Below, one piece after another: positions 16,171 to 25,554 of a stretch of 64,000 nt of DNA. A model generated the notes under the pieces. The model saw only the letters and a list, made by a program, of their open reading frames with translations, was not told the DNA's origin and did not search any database. Position numbers and translations under genes: made by a program. Source of the stretch: Marinoscillum furvescens DSM 4134 (GTDB lineage: Bacteria; Bacteroidota; Bacteroidia; Cytophagales; Cyclobacteriaceae); assembly GCF_003386095.1 (NCBI RefSeq), contig NZ_QREG01000026.1:1-64000 (forward strand), in the 5' to 3' direction. Numbering within the stretch: position 1 is the first letter of the stretch; each line of letters opens with the position of its first letter.

Positions 16171-17772
16171 TTATGATTTATTGGTTTGGAAGTAGGCGGT
16201 AAGTTTGTTGTTCATGTCTGTCTCACTCATGTATTTTGGTGAGAGCGACTCCTGCCCGGGGAAGTTTTCCATGTGCAGCGTCTGCGTAGGGAAAGCGAAG
16301 TTGACACCCAGTTCTTTGCCTAGCTTTAAGATCTCCATCAGTACTTCATGTCGGGCTTTGAGCTCGGCGGTCCAGTCGGGCACTTCAAAGAATATATAAA
16401 ACATGATGTTTAGTGAAGAGGAGGCCATCTCATTGAAAAAGACGTTGTAATAGTCTTTGCGTGTATCGGGGTGGGTTTCCACAATTTGGCGGAGGCCTTT
16501 TACAAATGTTTCAATGAGCTCCGGGGGAGTGTCATAGGTCACGGCTATTTGTGTGAAAAACCGCCGGTACTGGCGCATGCCGTGATTGTCGATGGTACTA
16601 TCTGCCAGCCGACCATTCGGAACGTACATGAGCGAGTTGCGAAAGGTCCGCACGCGTGACGAGCGAAAGCCTACTTCCTCCACAGATCCATCGATTTCAC
16701 CACTAGTGATCCAGTCGCCGATCTGAAATGGCCGGTCGATGAAGATCATCAGCGACCCAAAAAAGTTTTTGATGGTATCCTGTGCAGCCAGTGCAAAGGC
16801 CAGACCTCCTATGGATAGTCCGGTGAGTAGCGGGATGATGGGGATGTCCAGATTTTCAAGGATGAAAAGGGTACCTATCCCTACTACGAAGGTTTTTAGC
16901 GTTTTGCGCAGCAGCGGTACAAGTTGGTCATCCAGTGTGCTTTCGGTGTTTTTGGCCAGGTTTTCCAGGTACATGGCCAGGATATCTACCAGGCGGTAAA
17001 AGACAATGGTGCCAAACAGCGGAAGCAGGGCTTTGAGCGCTAGCATCACCCAATGTGCTGTAGAAGGTGGTAGCTGTAGCACCGGTAAAAATACCCGTAG
17101 GAGTAAGATCACCGCAAAGATGCTGATAGGTCTGGCTACAGGCAGCATGAAGTGGTCCGCCAGTTTTTCATATCCGGCCCGAAGCAAAAGGCGTGTGAGC
17201 AATTGCTCAAAAAAGTAGCTCAGCACCTTGTGCACCAGCACGCTCAAAAGCGCAAGAATCAGCACACCCAGGTACTGATACATGTAGAGCCCCATGATTT
17301 TGCGTGTCCCCATTTTAGGGAGCAGGTCCAGCAGCTTGTCGGTGCCGAAAGGAAAGGTTTGTTCGTGGAGTTCTTCTATCAGGTCTATGGAAGAAATGCT
17401 GTATTTCCATTGATCGCCTACCTTTTCCAGATAGATTTTCGGATGGCTGGAGTCCATTACATAGTGCGCCCGGTTTCTAACTGTATCTCTGTAGTTGATG
17501 TCTCGGGGTACCTCTTCCATTTGGATGAAAATGCCTTCTCCATCCCATATTTGTTTCAGCTGTACGGCACGCTCTTTTGCGGTAGCCGGGTCTACGCCCT
17601 CACGCTGAAAAGGCAGGGCTGCCAGCTCCTCACTGTAGTGTTCTGGGGAGAGGTAGTACAGATGGGTATAGAGGGCAGCATAGGGAGATTTCAGGTCGGT
17701 GTATACCGAGTCCTGACTATGGGCTACCAGCGTACTAAAACAAAGACAAATCCAAAGCAGTTGCTTACTCAT
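16171..17772 (-). CDS. MscS-family mechanosensitive ion channel
   Basis: A 533-residue protein with a signal peptide (ending VAHSQ, about residue 19), an extracytoplasmic region of about 130 residues, four to five membrane helices (about 155-345) and the MscS core. The pore-lining helix is GLSIGGLAFALAAQDTIKNF, followed by the beta domain (FQIGDWI) and the C-terminal cytoplasmic vestibule. It should release solutes during hypo-osmotic shock. The N-terminal domain is larger than in minimal MscS. It is divergent from the M3 peptidase and leads into the oxidoreductase gene. Confidence 0.92.
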   Translation of the reverse strand: MSKQLLWICLCFSTLVAHSQDSVYTDLKSPYAALYTHLYYLSPEHYSEELAALPFQREGVDPATAKERAVQLKQIWDGEGIFIQMEEVPRDINYRDTVRNRAHYVMDSSHPKIYLEKVGDQWKYSISSIDLIEELHEQTFPFGTDKLLDLLPKMGTRKIMGLYMYQYLGVLILALLSVLVHKVLSYFFEQLLTRLLLRAGYEKLADHFMLPVARPISIFAVILLLRVFLPVLQLPPSTAHWVMLALKALLPLFGTIVFYRLVDILAMYLENLAKNTESTLDDQLVPLLRKTLKTFVVGIGTLFILENLDIPIIPLLTGLSIGGLAFALAAQDTIKNFFGSLMIFIDRPFQIGDWITSGEIDGSVEEVGFRSSRVRTFRNSLMYVPNGRLADSTIDNHGMRQYRRFFTQIAVTYDTPPELIETFVKGLRQIVETHPDTRKDYYNVFFNEMASSSLNIMFYIFFEVPDWTAELKARHEVLMEILKLGKELGVNFAFPTQTLHMENFPGQESLSPKYMSETDMNNKLTAYFQTNKS

Positions 17773-17791
17773 ACTTATCGTGTTTATCCGG

Positions 17792-17821
17792 CAAAGGTAA
17801 GCGTTATTCCCTTTAACTTTG
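17792..17821. promoter_or_regulatory. Divergent -7 elements for the MscS-type and M3 peptidase genes
   Basis: In the 75-bp gap, TAACTTTG (17814-17821, plus strand) matches the Bacteroidota -7 element TAnnTTTG for the peptidase gene at 17848. TACCTTTG on the minus strand (complement of 17792-17799) matches it for the channel gene starting at 17772. No clear -33 boxes are visible, so confidence is moderate. Confidence 0.5.
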
Positions 17822-17847
17822 GAACCCTAAAAAAGAGTAAAATAGTT

Positions 17848-19893
17848 ATGAATAATCCGTTTTTGGAACCCTACAATACGCCTTTCGAGGTGCCTCCTTT
17901 TGATCGCATAAAAAACGAACATTACATGCCAGCGCTGAAGGAGGGTATCTCCAAAGCTCGAGCGGAAATACAGGCAATTGCCGACAGTGACGAAGCACCT
18001 ACTTTTAAAAACACTATAGAAGCTATGGAGGCAGGTGGAGACCTGCTGGAGCGTGTCACCAGTGTGTTGTTTAACCTCAACTCTGCGGAGACCAACGATG
18101 AACTACAGGCTGTGGCGCGTGATGCCTCACCGCTGCTTTCAGAATTTGACAATGAGATCAAGCAAAATGAAAAACTCTGGCAGCGGATCAAAGATGTCTA
18201 CAGCCGAAAAGAGGAGTTTGACCTCACTGACGAACAAAAAATGCTACTGGAAAAGACCTACAAGGGCTTTGTGAGAAGTGGTGCGGATCTGGATGGCAAA
18301 CGAAAAGAGCGATACAAGGAAGTTGCTATTGAGCTCTCTAAATTGTCGCTGCAGTTTGGTGAAAACCTGCTGGCTGAGACCAATGATTACCTGCTGGTAA
18401 TCGATGAAGAAAAAGACCTGGCAGGCCTGCCAAAAGATGTGGTGAGTCGAGCTGCGGAGACCGCAAAGCAAAAGGGCCATGAAGGGAAATGGGCATTTAC
18501 GTTGCAAGCGCCCAGCTATATACCGTTTATGGAATACGCCGACAAGCGCGAGCTGAGAGAGGAGCTGTTTAAAGCATACATGCGTAAGGCTTTTAAAGGC
18601 AATGACCGGGACAACCAGGAGATTGTGAAAAAGCTTGCTGCGCTGAGAGCCGAAAAAGCAGCGTTGTTAGGGTACAGCACCTACGCCGAGTATGTTTTGG
18701 AAGAGCGGATGGCCGAAACTCCAGATAAAGTGCAGGATTTTTTACAAGATCTACTTGAGCGAGCTATGCCTAAGGCCAAGGAGGAAGTAGAGGAGATCAA
18801 AGCATTTATGCAAGAATTAGGTGCAGACCATGACTTGCAGCGCTGGGACTGGGCCTACTACTCAGAAAAGCTTAGAAAGAAGAAGTATGACCTGGATGAT
18901 GAGCTCACCAAGCCCTACTTTAAGTTGGAAAACTGTATCGACGGAGTTTTTCAGACTGCAGAAAAACTGTTTGATATCAGCTTTCGAAAGAATGATGAGA
19001 TTCCGGTCTACCATGAAGATGTACAGGCCTACGAAGTATTGGATGCGGATGGTCAGACCACAGCCATATTCTTCGCAGACTTTTTCCCTAGAGATGGGAA
19101 ACGTGGAGGTGCCTGGATGACTTCCTACCGGGACCAGCGCAGGTTCGGAGGAGTAAAGGTAATTCCTCATGTAAGCATCGTTTGTAATTTCACACCTTCT
19201 TCGGCAGATACTCCTTCACTTCTAAAATTTGACGAAGTGAAAACGCTTTTTCATGAATTTGGACATGCCCTTCACGGTATGTTGGCTGACACCCATTATG
19301 CGAGCCTGTCGGGTACGCATGTGTATTGGGATTTTGTAGAGCTCCCTTCGCAGATCCTCGAAAACTGGTGCTATGAGAAAGAATGCCTCGATTTGTTTGC
19401 AAAACACTATGAAACAGGAGAGTTGATTCCTGCCGAATACGTGGAGCGATTGAAGAAAAGTGCTATTTATCATGAAGCATATGCCACAGTGCGTCAGCTG
19501 AGCTTTGGGCTGCTAGACCTCAACTGGCACCACATTACTCCCGAGCGGGCAGGTACTATAGATGATGTGAGTAAGGTAGAGCAGGAAGCATTTGCTCCCA
19601 CAGACCTCTTTCCGGCTGTGCCTGGCACCAATATGAGCGTCCAGTTTGGACACATCTTCGGTGGAGGCTATGCCTCAGGGTACTATAGCTACAAATGGGC
19701 TGAGGTACTGGATGCAGACGCTTTTTCGGTTTTTCAGGAAAAGGGCGTATTTGACAAAGAAACAGCCCAGCGTTTCAAAGCTACTGTTTTGAGCCAGGGA
19801 GGTACACAGCATCCGATGGATTTGTACAAAGCGTTTAGAGGGCAAGAGCCCAAGCCAGACGCACTTCTCCGGCGAGCCGGGCTGAAAGACTAA
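17848..19893 (+). CDS. M3-family metallopeptidase (oligopeptidase A / dipeptidyl carboxypeptidase type)
   Basis: A 681-residue zinc peptidase that degrades oligopeptides in the cytoplasm. The zinc site is FHEFGHALH (His469, Glu470, His473), with the third ligand in the following helix (YWDFVELPSQILENW). The conserved substrate-binding stretch GHIFGGGYASGYYSYKWAEV is present near the C-terminus. The frame is open to 17152, but the upstream part is antisense to the MscS-type gene; the ATG at 17848 gives the usual family N-terminus (NPFLEPYNTPFEVPPFDRI). No signal peptide is present. It overlaps the convergent gene by 4 bp at the stop codons. Confidence 0.94.
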   Translation: MNNPFLEPYNTPFEVPPFDRIKNEHYMPALKEGISKARAEIQAIADSDEAPTFKNTIEAMEAGGDLLERVTSVLFNLNSAETNDELQAVARDASPLLSEFDNEIKQNEKLWQRIKDVYSRKEEFDLTDEQKMLLEKTYKGFVRSGADLDGKRKERYKEVAIELSKLSLQFGENLLAETNDYLLVIDEEKDLAGLPKDVVSRAAETAKQKGHEGKWAFTLQAPSYIPFMEYADKRELREELFKAYMRKAFKGNDRDNQEIVKKLAALRAEKAALLGYSTYAEYVLEERMAETPDKVQDFLQDLLERAMPKAKEEVEEIKAFMQELGADHDLQRWDWAYYSEKLRKKKYDLDDELTKPYFKLENCIDGVFQTAEKLFDISFRKNDEIPVYHEDVQAYEVLDADGQTTAIFFADFFPRDGKRGGAWMTSYRDQRRFGGVKVIPHVSIVCNFTPSSADTPSLLKFDEVKTLFHEFGHALHGMLADTHYASLSGTHVYWDFVELPSQILENWCYEKECLDLFAKHYETGELIPAEYVERLKKSAIYHEAYATVRQLSFGLLDLNWHHITPERAGTIDDVSKVEQEAFAPTDLFPAVPGTNMSVQFGHIFGGGYASGYYSYKWAEVLDADAFSVFQEKGVFDKETAQRFKATVLSQGGTQHPMDLYKAFRGQEPKPDALLRRAGLKD

Positions 19894-20885
19894 TAGGTGA
19901 TGTCGCTGTAGACAGTCTTTTTTTCTTGTTTGAGCTCTTCGTTGAGGTCTGAAACAAGTGCATCAAACTCGGCCTTGAGCTTTTCTAATTCCAGAGGAGC
20001 ATGAGGCCGGGTTCCAAATACCCGTTCTTTTTCACTAGGAGAGATTAGGGTTTCCCTATAAGAACGATCAGCCAACACACGATTGAGCTGCGCACCTACC
20101 ACACCCAGTAGACTTAGCGAATATTCCGGGTTGAATTTGAGCTGTTTGTCAGGAATGGCATACAGCACAGAGCTAATTTCGTAATTCGAAAGGTTGATAG
20201 GATCATTCGCATCACGCTGAAGGGTGCTGAGCAGGCGAATCATCTTTTTCAAACCACCGTTGCATCGCTGGTCCTTAGCATTTACCCGTGCTATGTTGAG
20301 AAAAGGAAGGTATTTTCTTCGGGTCTTTTTATCAAGGTTATATTCGCATATACCCCGATCTATTTCACGCTTGGTACTGATGAAATCCGGATTGTCCAGC
20401 CAGATCGCAGGAAGGATTTTTACTTCACAGCTAGGCTTGGACGACTGCAGGATGATGCGTTCTTTGGTGCTGTAATCTACCTTGGTGAATACACCTGCGC
20501 CACTCAGCGTCTGCATCACATGGGTGGCGATGTTTTCTACTTTTATCCATGGCTTTTTGTCTAGCGTGCGGGCCAGTATGATGAGCTCTACGCCTCCATA
20601 AAGTACAATGTGGGTTTCGGTCTGAATAGGACCTTGATAGCGAAAATCTACGCCCACACCTGTGGCATCAAAGGATTTTTCTAATCGTTCTTGAATCCGC
20701 TTGGCGATATGATAGGTCTTGTAAGCGTAGGAAGGGTCAATCTCCTCCATGGCTTCCAGTGCATATTTCAATACCTCCGAATATTCAGATTCATGGAAGG
20801 CATCCGATACGATAGATTCTCGTAGTGCTTCGTCATATCTTCTACCAAGCAGATTTTCTAACAAAACACTATAGTCTTTATTCAT
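19890..20885 (-). CDS. Nucleotidyltransferase-like protein with degenerate active site
   Basis: A 331-residue protein whose first half follows the layout of polymerase-beta/CD-NTase-type nucleotidyltransferases. A long N-terminal helical region leads to FRYQGPIQTETHIV (81-94), where a GS...T motif is expected, then YGGVELIIL (96-104), where the metal-binding DxD is expected, and CEVKILPAIW (153-162), where the third aspartate before a P-A motif is expected. The aspartates are replaced (GGVEL, CEV), so catalysis is doubtful. It stands alone between a peptidase and a MATE gene, with no CBASS effector. The family assignment is my inference from the motif pattern. Confidence 0.5.
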   Translation of the reverse strand: MNKDYSVLLENLLGRRYDEALRESIVSDAFHESEYSEVLKYALEAMEEIDPSYAYKTYHIAKRIQERLEKSFDATGVGVDFRYQGPIQTETHIVLYGGVELIILARTLDKKPWIKVENIATHVMQTLSGAGVFTKVDYSTKERIILQSSKPSCEVKILPAIWLDNPDFISTKREIDRGICEYNLDKKTRRKYLPFLNIARVNAKDQRCNGGLKKMIRLLSTLQRDANDPINLSNYEISSVLYAIPDKQLKFNPEYSLSLLGVVGAQLNRVLADRSYRETLISPSEKERVFGTRPHAPLELEKLKAEFDALVSDLNEELKQEKKTVYSDITY

Positions 20886-21263
20886 AGAGTAAGGCCGTGA
20901 TGATTAGCAAAATAAGTATTCGAAGTGAAAATATGAATTTAAAGTTAATAAACTGGCGAGTCTCAGCGCTATTTTTCAGAATGAAAAGCCCCTTTTTGCT
21001 CGAAAAATGAAAGATTTCACCTGATTGATAGTAAAGGTATGAGTAGGTTCAAGCTAAGGTTTAGAAAATGTTAACCTTAGAGAAAAGAGAATTGGATGGA
21101 GAATTTCTAACGGAGCGATTTGCTTTTTATCTCCTAAAATGGGTTTATTTGTACTATTATGAAGCTGACAACTACTCCTTCCGTATTTGTGAACTGCTAA
21201 CCATCCACGGCAGTCCACCTTATTGTATCTAGTTTCAATCTACTTAGTAAAATTTTTTATTGT
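20886..21263. other. Intergenic region upstream of the MATE transporter
   Basis: These 378 bases contain an 8-bp inverted repeat with an 11-nt loop (CTAAGGTT 21054-21061, AACCTTAG 21073-21080) and a 54-codon open frame (21068-21232) with no supporting features. No clear Bacteroidota-type promoter was found. I see nothing else in it. Confidence 0.55.
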
Positions 21264-22670
21264 ATGAAAAGCCTTATTCGCTATATACAGCGCCTGGCCA
21301 ATCTATTTGTGGTCGCGCTGAAGGGTTCTGAGAAGGAGTTTACTACCGGTAGCATCAACCGGGCTATTTTTCTTCTATCCATTCCCATGATTGGGGAAAT
21401 GATCATGGAGTCATTGTTTGCTGTGGCAGACGTGTATTTTGTTTCTAAAGTCAGTGTAAATGCCGTGGCTACGGTAGGGCTCACCGAGTCTATACTAATG
21501 ATCATCTACTCTGTGGCAGTGGGGCTGAGCATGGCTACTACGGCCATCATCGCCCGGCGTGTGGGTGAGAAGAAATACCACCGCGCAGGTGATGCTGGTT
21601 TTCAAAGCATCTTTTTGGCGGTCATCGTAGGGGCTCTGCTCGGAGTAGTAGGGTTTGTATTTGCAGAAGATATCCTACGGCTAATGGGCGGGGAGCCAGA
21701 CCTCATTGCAGAGGGAAAGGGGTTTACGCAAATCATGTTTGCCGGTAATCTTAGCATCTTTCTGTTATTCCTCAACAACGCGATTTTTCGCGGAGCGGGT
21801 GATGCCTCCATTGCCATGCGCTCGCTTTGGCTGGCCAATGGTCTCAACCTGATTTTGGACCCGTTGTTGATTTTTGGGTATGGTCCTATACCAGCAATGG
21901 GCATCGAAGGGGCGGCTATCGCCACTACTACCGGGCGTTCGATAGGCGTGCTGTACCAGTTTTACTTCCTTATAAAGGGCCGTGGTATTATTCGCATTGG
22001 GTGGTCCAATGTGGTGATTCGTCTTAAGACACTGGTGGAGCTTTTGAAAATCTCTATGGGTGGTATGGGGCAATTTTTGATTGAGTCGGCCAGCTGGATA
22101 TTTCTGGTACGGGTGATGTCCTATTTTGGTAGTGAGGCTTTGGCTGGCTATACCATTGCTTTCAGGGTGATCGTGTTTACCATTTTACCATCGTGGGGCA
22201 TGTCCAATGCAGCCGCTACACTGGTAGGTCAAAACCTGGGTGCTAAGGCGCCCGATCGTGCGGAGACGTCTGTATGGCGTACAGCATTTTACAATATGCT
22301 CTTTTTGGGTGTGGTTTCGGTGATTTTCTTTATTGCGGCAGACCCTATCATTGGTTTGTTTAGTCAGGGAGATCTGGTCCAGGATATTGGAGCTTCAGCA
22401 CTCAAAATCATTTGCGTCGGCTATGTCTTCTTCGCGTATGGAATGGTGATCAGTCAGGCTTTCAATGGTGCTGGAGATACCAAAACACCTTTGATTATCA
22501 ACTTCTTTGTGTTTTGGATCATCCAAATCCCACTGGCTTATTGGCTGGCTGTAACGCTCGACTGGCAAGCCAATGGAGTGTTTTTTACCATTGCCTTTAG
22601 CCATTCGCTACAGGCGGTGGTAAGCATATTCTTGTTTCGCAGAGGCAAGTGGAAGACGGTGGCCGTTTAA
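21264..22670 (+). CDS. MATE-family efflux transporter
   Basis: A 468-residue inner-membrane protein with 12 hydrophobic helices in two homologous halves and MATE-type sequences (SINRAIFLLSIPMIGEMI, RGAGDASIAM, QAFNGAGDTKTP). Members export drugs or metabolites in exchange for Na+ or H+. The substrate cannot be predicted; Na+ coupling would fit an organism with Na+-NQR. The last 4 bp overlap the convergent 905-residue gene. The short cationic N-terminal stretch before the first helix is usual for the Bacteroidota branch. Confidence 0.93.
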   Translation: MKSLIRYIQRLANLFVVALKGSEKEFTTGSINRAIFLLSIPMIGEMIMESLFAVADVYFVSKVSVNAVATVGLTESILMIIYSVAVGLSMATTAIIARRVGEKKYHRAGDAGFQSIFLAVIVGALLGVVGFVFAEDILRLMGGEPDLIAEGKGFTQIMFAGNLSIFLLFLNNAIFRGAGDASIAMRSLWLANGLNLILDPLLIFGYGPIPAMGIEGAAIATTTGRSIGVLYQFYFLIKGRGIIRIGWSNVVIRLKTLVELLKISMGGMGQFLIESASWIFLVRVMSYFGSEALAGYTIAFRVIVFTILPSWGMSNAAATLVGQNLGAKAPDRAETSVWRTAFYNMLFLGVVSVIFFIAADPIIGLFSQGDLVQDIGASALKIICVGYVFFAYGMVISQAFNGAGDTKTPLIINFFVFWIIQIPLAYWLAVTLDWQANGVFFTIAFSHSLQAVVSIFLFRRGKWKTVAV

Positions 22671-25384
22671 AAAGCCACGGTGACGAGCTCCAAATTGCGA
22701 TCTACCACTTTGTAGATATGCAGCTCGTTTTCGTATTGCATGATGGAGATAGGCTGGCTGGAAGTGAGTGGTCTTCCAGTTAGCAGGTTTCCATTGCGAT
22801 CATATAGGTACAGATACGTGCCTCCCGGGTCGGTAAAGACGATAAACTCCTTGCCAGCACCTAATTGATAGTACTGCGTGTACAGTGGCCGGTCTGTGAA
22901 ATAGTCTTTCTTAAAGAGCACATTGCCCTCCGTGTCTAGCATCTCGTAGCTGCTCTCGGTACGTCTCAGAATCAGGTAAGTGTCGCCCGTTACATCCGGC
23001 ACGATTCGGAACATTGTACGTGCTACGGGCTTGTAGAGCTGTTCTCTTCGCAGGAGCTGGCCAGTAAAGGATATTTCCACGAGTTCACCATTGGTGGTAA
23101 GCAGCACCAGGCTCGACTCTTCAAAGCTATTACCCGTTTTGATAAAGAATGGTTTGGTTAGCGTGCTTTCAAGTTTTACCGGAAAGCCTTTGTAGTCATC
23201 ACCACGTCTGTTGAGGAGTGTGACCTGCCCACTACGAGTAGCCGTGATTAGGATGTCTTTTCGCCCAATACGTCTGTGAATTGGAGCCGAAACCAACGCA
23301 TTGCCACCAATATCGAGTGGGTCCCATCCTTTGAGAGGTTTTACGTTTTTGTCTGTCAGGTAGATTTTACCATCCTTATTGGCTATGCCAAATCGGTATT
23401 TTTTGCTCTTGTCATAATCAATGAGCTGCAAGTCCGATAGTCCTTGATTTTTGGGTAAGCCCCTTGGGAATTCCGGAATATAGGTTCCTGTCCTGTCGAT
23501 AATGTGTACTTGGTTTTGAGTGGTAAAGAGGTATTGCAGCTTCCCGTTGTTGTAATAATCTATTTGCCGAATGTCGGAGGTGATAGAGCCATTTATTTTT
23601 TTGTCCCAGAGTACATTGAATTCCGCATCGATCAGGTAAACAGTGCCGGACGTGTCTTGCAGCAAGGTTTCACGCTGCCTGGTGTCATGGTTGGTGACCA
23701 GCCAGGGTTTGGTGATGATGTAGTCTGGCAGTACGATCGACTCTTTGGTGGTGATGCGCTCAGGTATGGTGCGCTTGGGTAGTTCGGGTTGGTAGATGGT
23801 GGTGTTGGTGTAAAACTTATTGTCAACAGCACTAAACTGCACCGCGGCAAATTCCAGGTTTTTGAAGGATAGTTGATGTTCTTCGAAAAAAGCTTTCCAG
23901 GAAGGTTTCATTTGAGCCGTAAGGGCAGACCAGGCCCTGGGGATATTTACCATGAGGCTGTAGTTAGCTTCGCGGTTGGTTTGTTCCAAAAAGCGATTGA
24001 TTCGGATGGACTTGGTCCAGGTAGCTTCATTGGCTATGCTGATGGTAAAGTTTTTGAGCTGCTGCAGGTTGTTGCAAAATACGAGGTAGTTGCGATACTG
24101 AAGGTAATAGCAATGCTCAAAGCCTTCACCCATAGTACCCAGCAATGCTTTTGGGTAGTCGCTAAAAGGGAGCTTCCGAATCTCATAGGCTCCGTAGGGT
24201 TCACTATACAGCGTATCGCCGGTTTTTAGCATATCACGTTCACCAGCTGAGTTGAAAAAGCTCAGCGCTTCTCCCATATCGCTGATTTCCAGGAGGAGCA
24301 ATTTGTGCGTGGCGCCCGTAGCGCCAGATTCTAAATGCACCAGGCAGATTTCTTCATCTACTAGCTGGTAAGTGTAGTCGACATCAAAATCATTTGCTGA
24401 TTTGATTTGTTGCTTTAGCTTCATAGCATCAGGTTCATTGGCTGAGAGGTAAGCATTTAGTGACTGTCCTAGCTGTTCGGTATTTCTGCTCCCAAAGTGC
24501 TGAAGCCAGGAGGTTTCGTTGGGAATGATTTCAGCCATATCAAAACGAGCCCCAGCACTATTGCTAAAGTTTTTGAGGAAGTGAGTGGAGCTTGACGTGA
24601 AGCTAAACCCATTGAGGTTGAGATAGTCGTTAGAGACTTTTAAGTCCAAAAATGCAGACTTACCGGGGTTGAGCTTAAGTGGCTGCTTCAAAAACATACC
24701 GACGATGCTTTCGATTCTTTCGAGGTTTAGATAGAGGTTCCCCTGATCTTTTTCGAGTTTGGTTAAAGGATGTAGTTCGGCAGTGCGTGCATAAAAATTT
24801 TGAGAGGGATCTCCCGCTACTGTTCGGATCGCATCTTCTACCAAAAATGCTGAAAAACTGCCAATGAAGTAATTTTTATAAAAGATATAAGTGAATACCT
24901 CGCCTCCTAAAGGGCCGATGAGCTCTGTGATGGTAAATCCTTCGTACTCCCGGGTTTTGCGTTTGTATCCTTTATCTCCAAAATAGGCCTGGGCTTTGCT
25001 GATATAGGTTTGCTGGGACAGGTTTTGGATTTCTACTACGTACAGGAAGTCGAAGCTTTGACTAGAGGTGACGTTGAGACCAATCAGTGCCTGATTTTGA
25101 TTGAAAAAGGAGGTAAAATTTCCTTTGCCTGCCAATGAGTCTAACAGATCTAGCTGCGTTTGGAGGCGTTTGAAATCAGAAATGAACTCCAGATTTTTCC
25201 AGATATCAGTTTCCTGTATTTCAGCAAAGGCTTGTAAAGGTGCTGAAGATTCGTAGACCAGGGCGGTATTGGCCGGCATAAAAGACCACAGCGAAAGATC
25301 TGCGTCTTTCATCCATTTGTCATAGGTGAAATAACCCGCACCTGCGAGCAATAGGAAGGCTAAAACGATTAGGAATTTTTTCAA
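22667..25384 (-). CDS. Large membrane-anchored protein of unknown function
   Basis: A 905-residue protein with an N-terminal membrane anchor or uncleaved signal (about 3-22). The first half (about 30-520) resembles DUF3352-type extracytoplasmic proteins (opening FMPANTALVYESSAP, then alternating hydrophobic strands). The second half (about 560-900) has WD/PQQ-like strand repeats (for example VYLIDAEFNVLWDK, IYLTDKNVKPLKGW, VTLLNRRGDDYKGFP, LYLYDRNGNLLTG), suggesting a beta-propeller. No catalytic motif was recognised. It is convergent with the MATE gene and has a single-gene look. Confidence 0.75.
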   Translation of the reverse strand: MKKFLIVLAFLLLAGAGYFTYDKWMKDADLSLWSFMPANTALVYESSAPLQAFAEIQETDIWKNLEFISDFKRLQTQLDLLDSLAGKGNFTSFFNQNQALIGLNVTSSQSFDFLYVVEIQNLSQQTYISKAQAYFGDKGYKRKTREYEGFTITELIGPLGGEVFTYIFYKNYFIGSFSAFLVEDAIRTVAGDPSQNFYARTAELHPLTKLEKDQGNLYLNLERIESIVGMFLKQPLKLNPGKSAFLDLKVSNDYLNLNGFSFTSSSTHFLKNFSNSAGARFDMAEIIPNETSWLQHFGSRNTEQLGQSLNAYLSANEPDAMKLKQQIKSANDFDVDYTYQLVDEEICLVHLESGATGATHKLLLLEISDMGEALSFFNSAGERDMLKTGDTLYSEPYGAYEIRKLPFSDYPKALLGTMGEGFEHCYYLQYRNYLVFCNNLQQLKNFTISIANEATWTKSIRINRFLEQTNREANYSLMVNIPRAWSALTAQMKPSWKAFFEEHQLSFKNLEFAAVQFSAVDNKFYTNTTIYQPELPKRTIPERITTKESIVLPDYIITKPWLVTNHDTRQRETLLQDTSGTVYLIDAEFNVLWDKKINGSITSDIRQIDYYNNGKLQYLFTTQNQVHIIDRTGTYIPEFPRGLPKNQGLSDLQLIDYDKSKKYRFGIANKDGKIYLTDKNVKPLKGWDPLDIGGNALVSAPIHRRIGRKDILITATRSGQVTLLNRRGDDYKGFPVKLESTLTKPFFIKTGNSFEESSLVLLTTNGELVEISFTGQLLRREQLYKPVARTMFRIVPDVTGDTYLILRRTESSYEMLDTEGNVLFKKDYFTDRPLYTQYYQLGAGKEFIVFTDPGGTYLYLYDRNGNLLTGRPLTSSQPISIMQYENELHIYKVVDRNLELVTVAF

Positions 25385-25502
25385 CAGGTCGCTGATTTTA
25401 AGCGCAAGATAACAATAAGCAAGCCGAATTGAAAAACGACTGAATAAAGCCTTTCATTGTTGTTGGAGTATGATTTTTAAGGCTTGGGCAGTCTTTTAAA
25501 AC

Positions 25503-25532
25503 AAAAAAAGCCGATCGGAAAGGATCGGCTTT
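25503..25532 (-). terminator. Intrinsic terminator of the sdh/frd operon
   Basis: A perfect 10-bp stem, AAAGCCGATC (25507-25516) with GATCGGCTTT (25523-25532), has a 6-nt loop. Read on the minus strand it is followed by a run of seven T residues (complement of 25503-25509). It lies 22 bp after the iron-sulfur subunit stop. Confidence 0.92.
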
Positions 25533-25554
25533 GAGTGATGGTTGATCATCGTAC

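Noticed and set aside
17152-17847. N-terminal extension of the M3 peptidase
   Set aside because: Those codons are antisense to the MscS-type channel gene, and the conserved peptidase N-terminus begins at 17848.
19890-20885. CBASS anti-phage operon
   Set aside because: The nucleotidyltransferase-like protein has a degenerate active site, and its neighbours (M3 peptidase, MATE transporter) are not CBASS effectors and are in separate transcription units.
21068-21232. 54-codon open frame before the MATE gene
   Set aside because: It has no signal peptide, domain or coupling to the next gene, and chance frames of this size are common.
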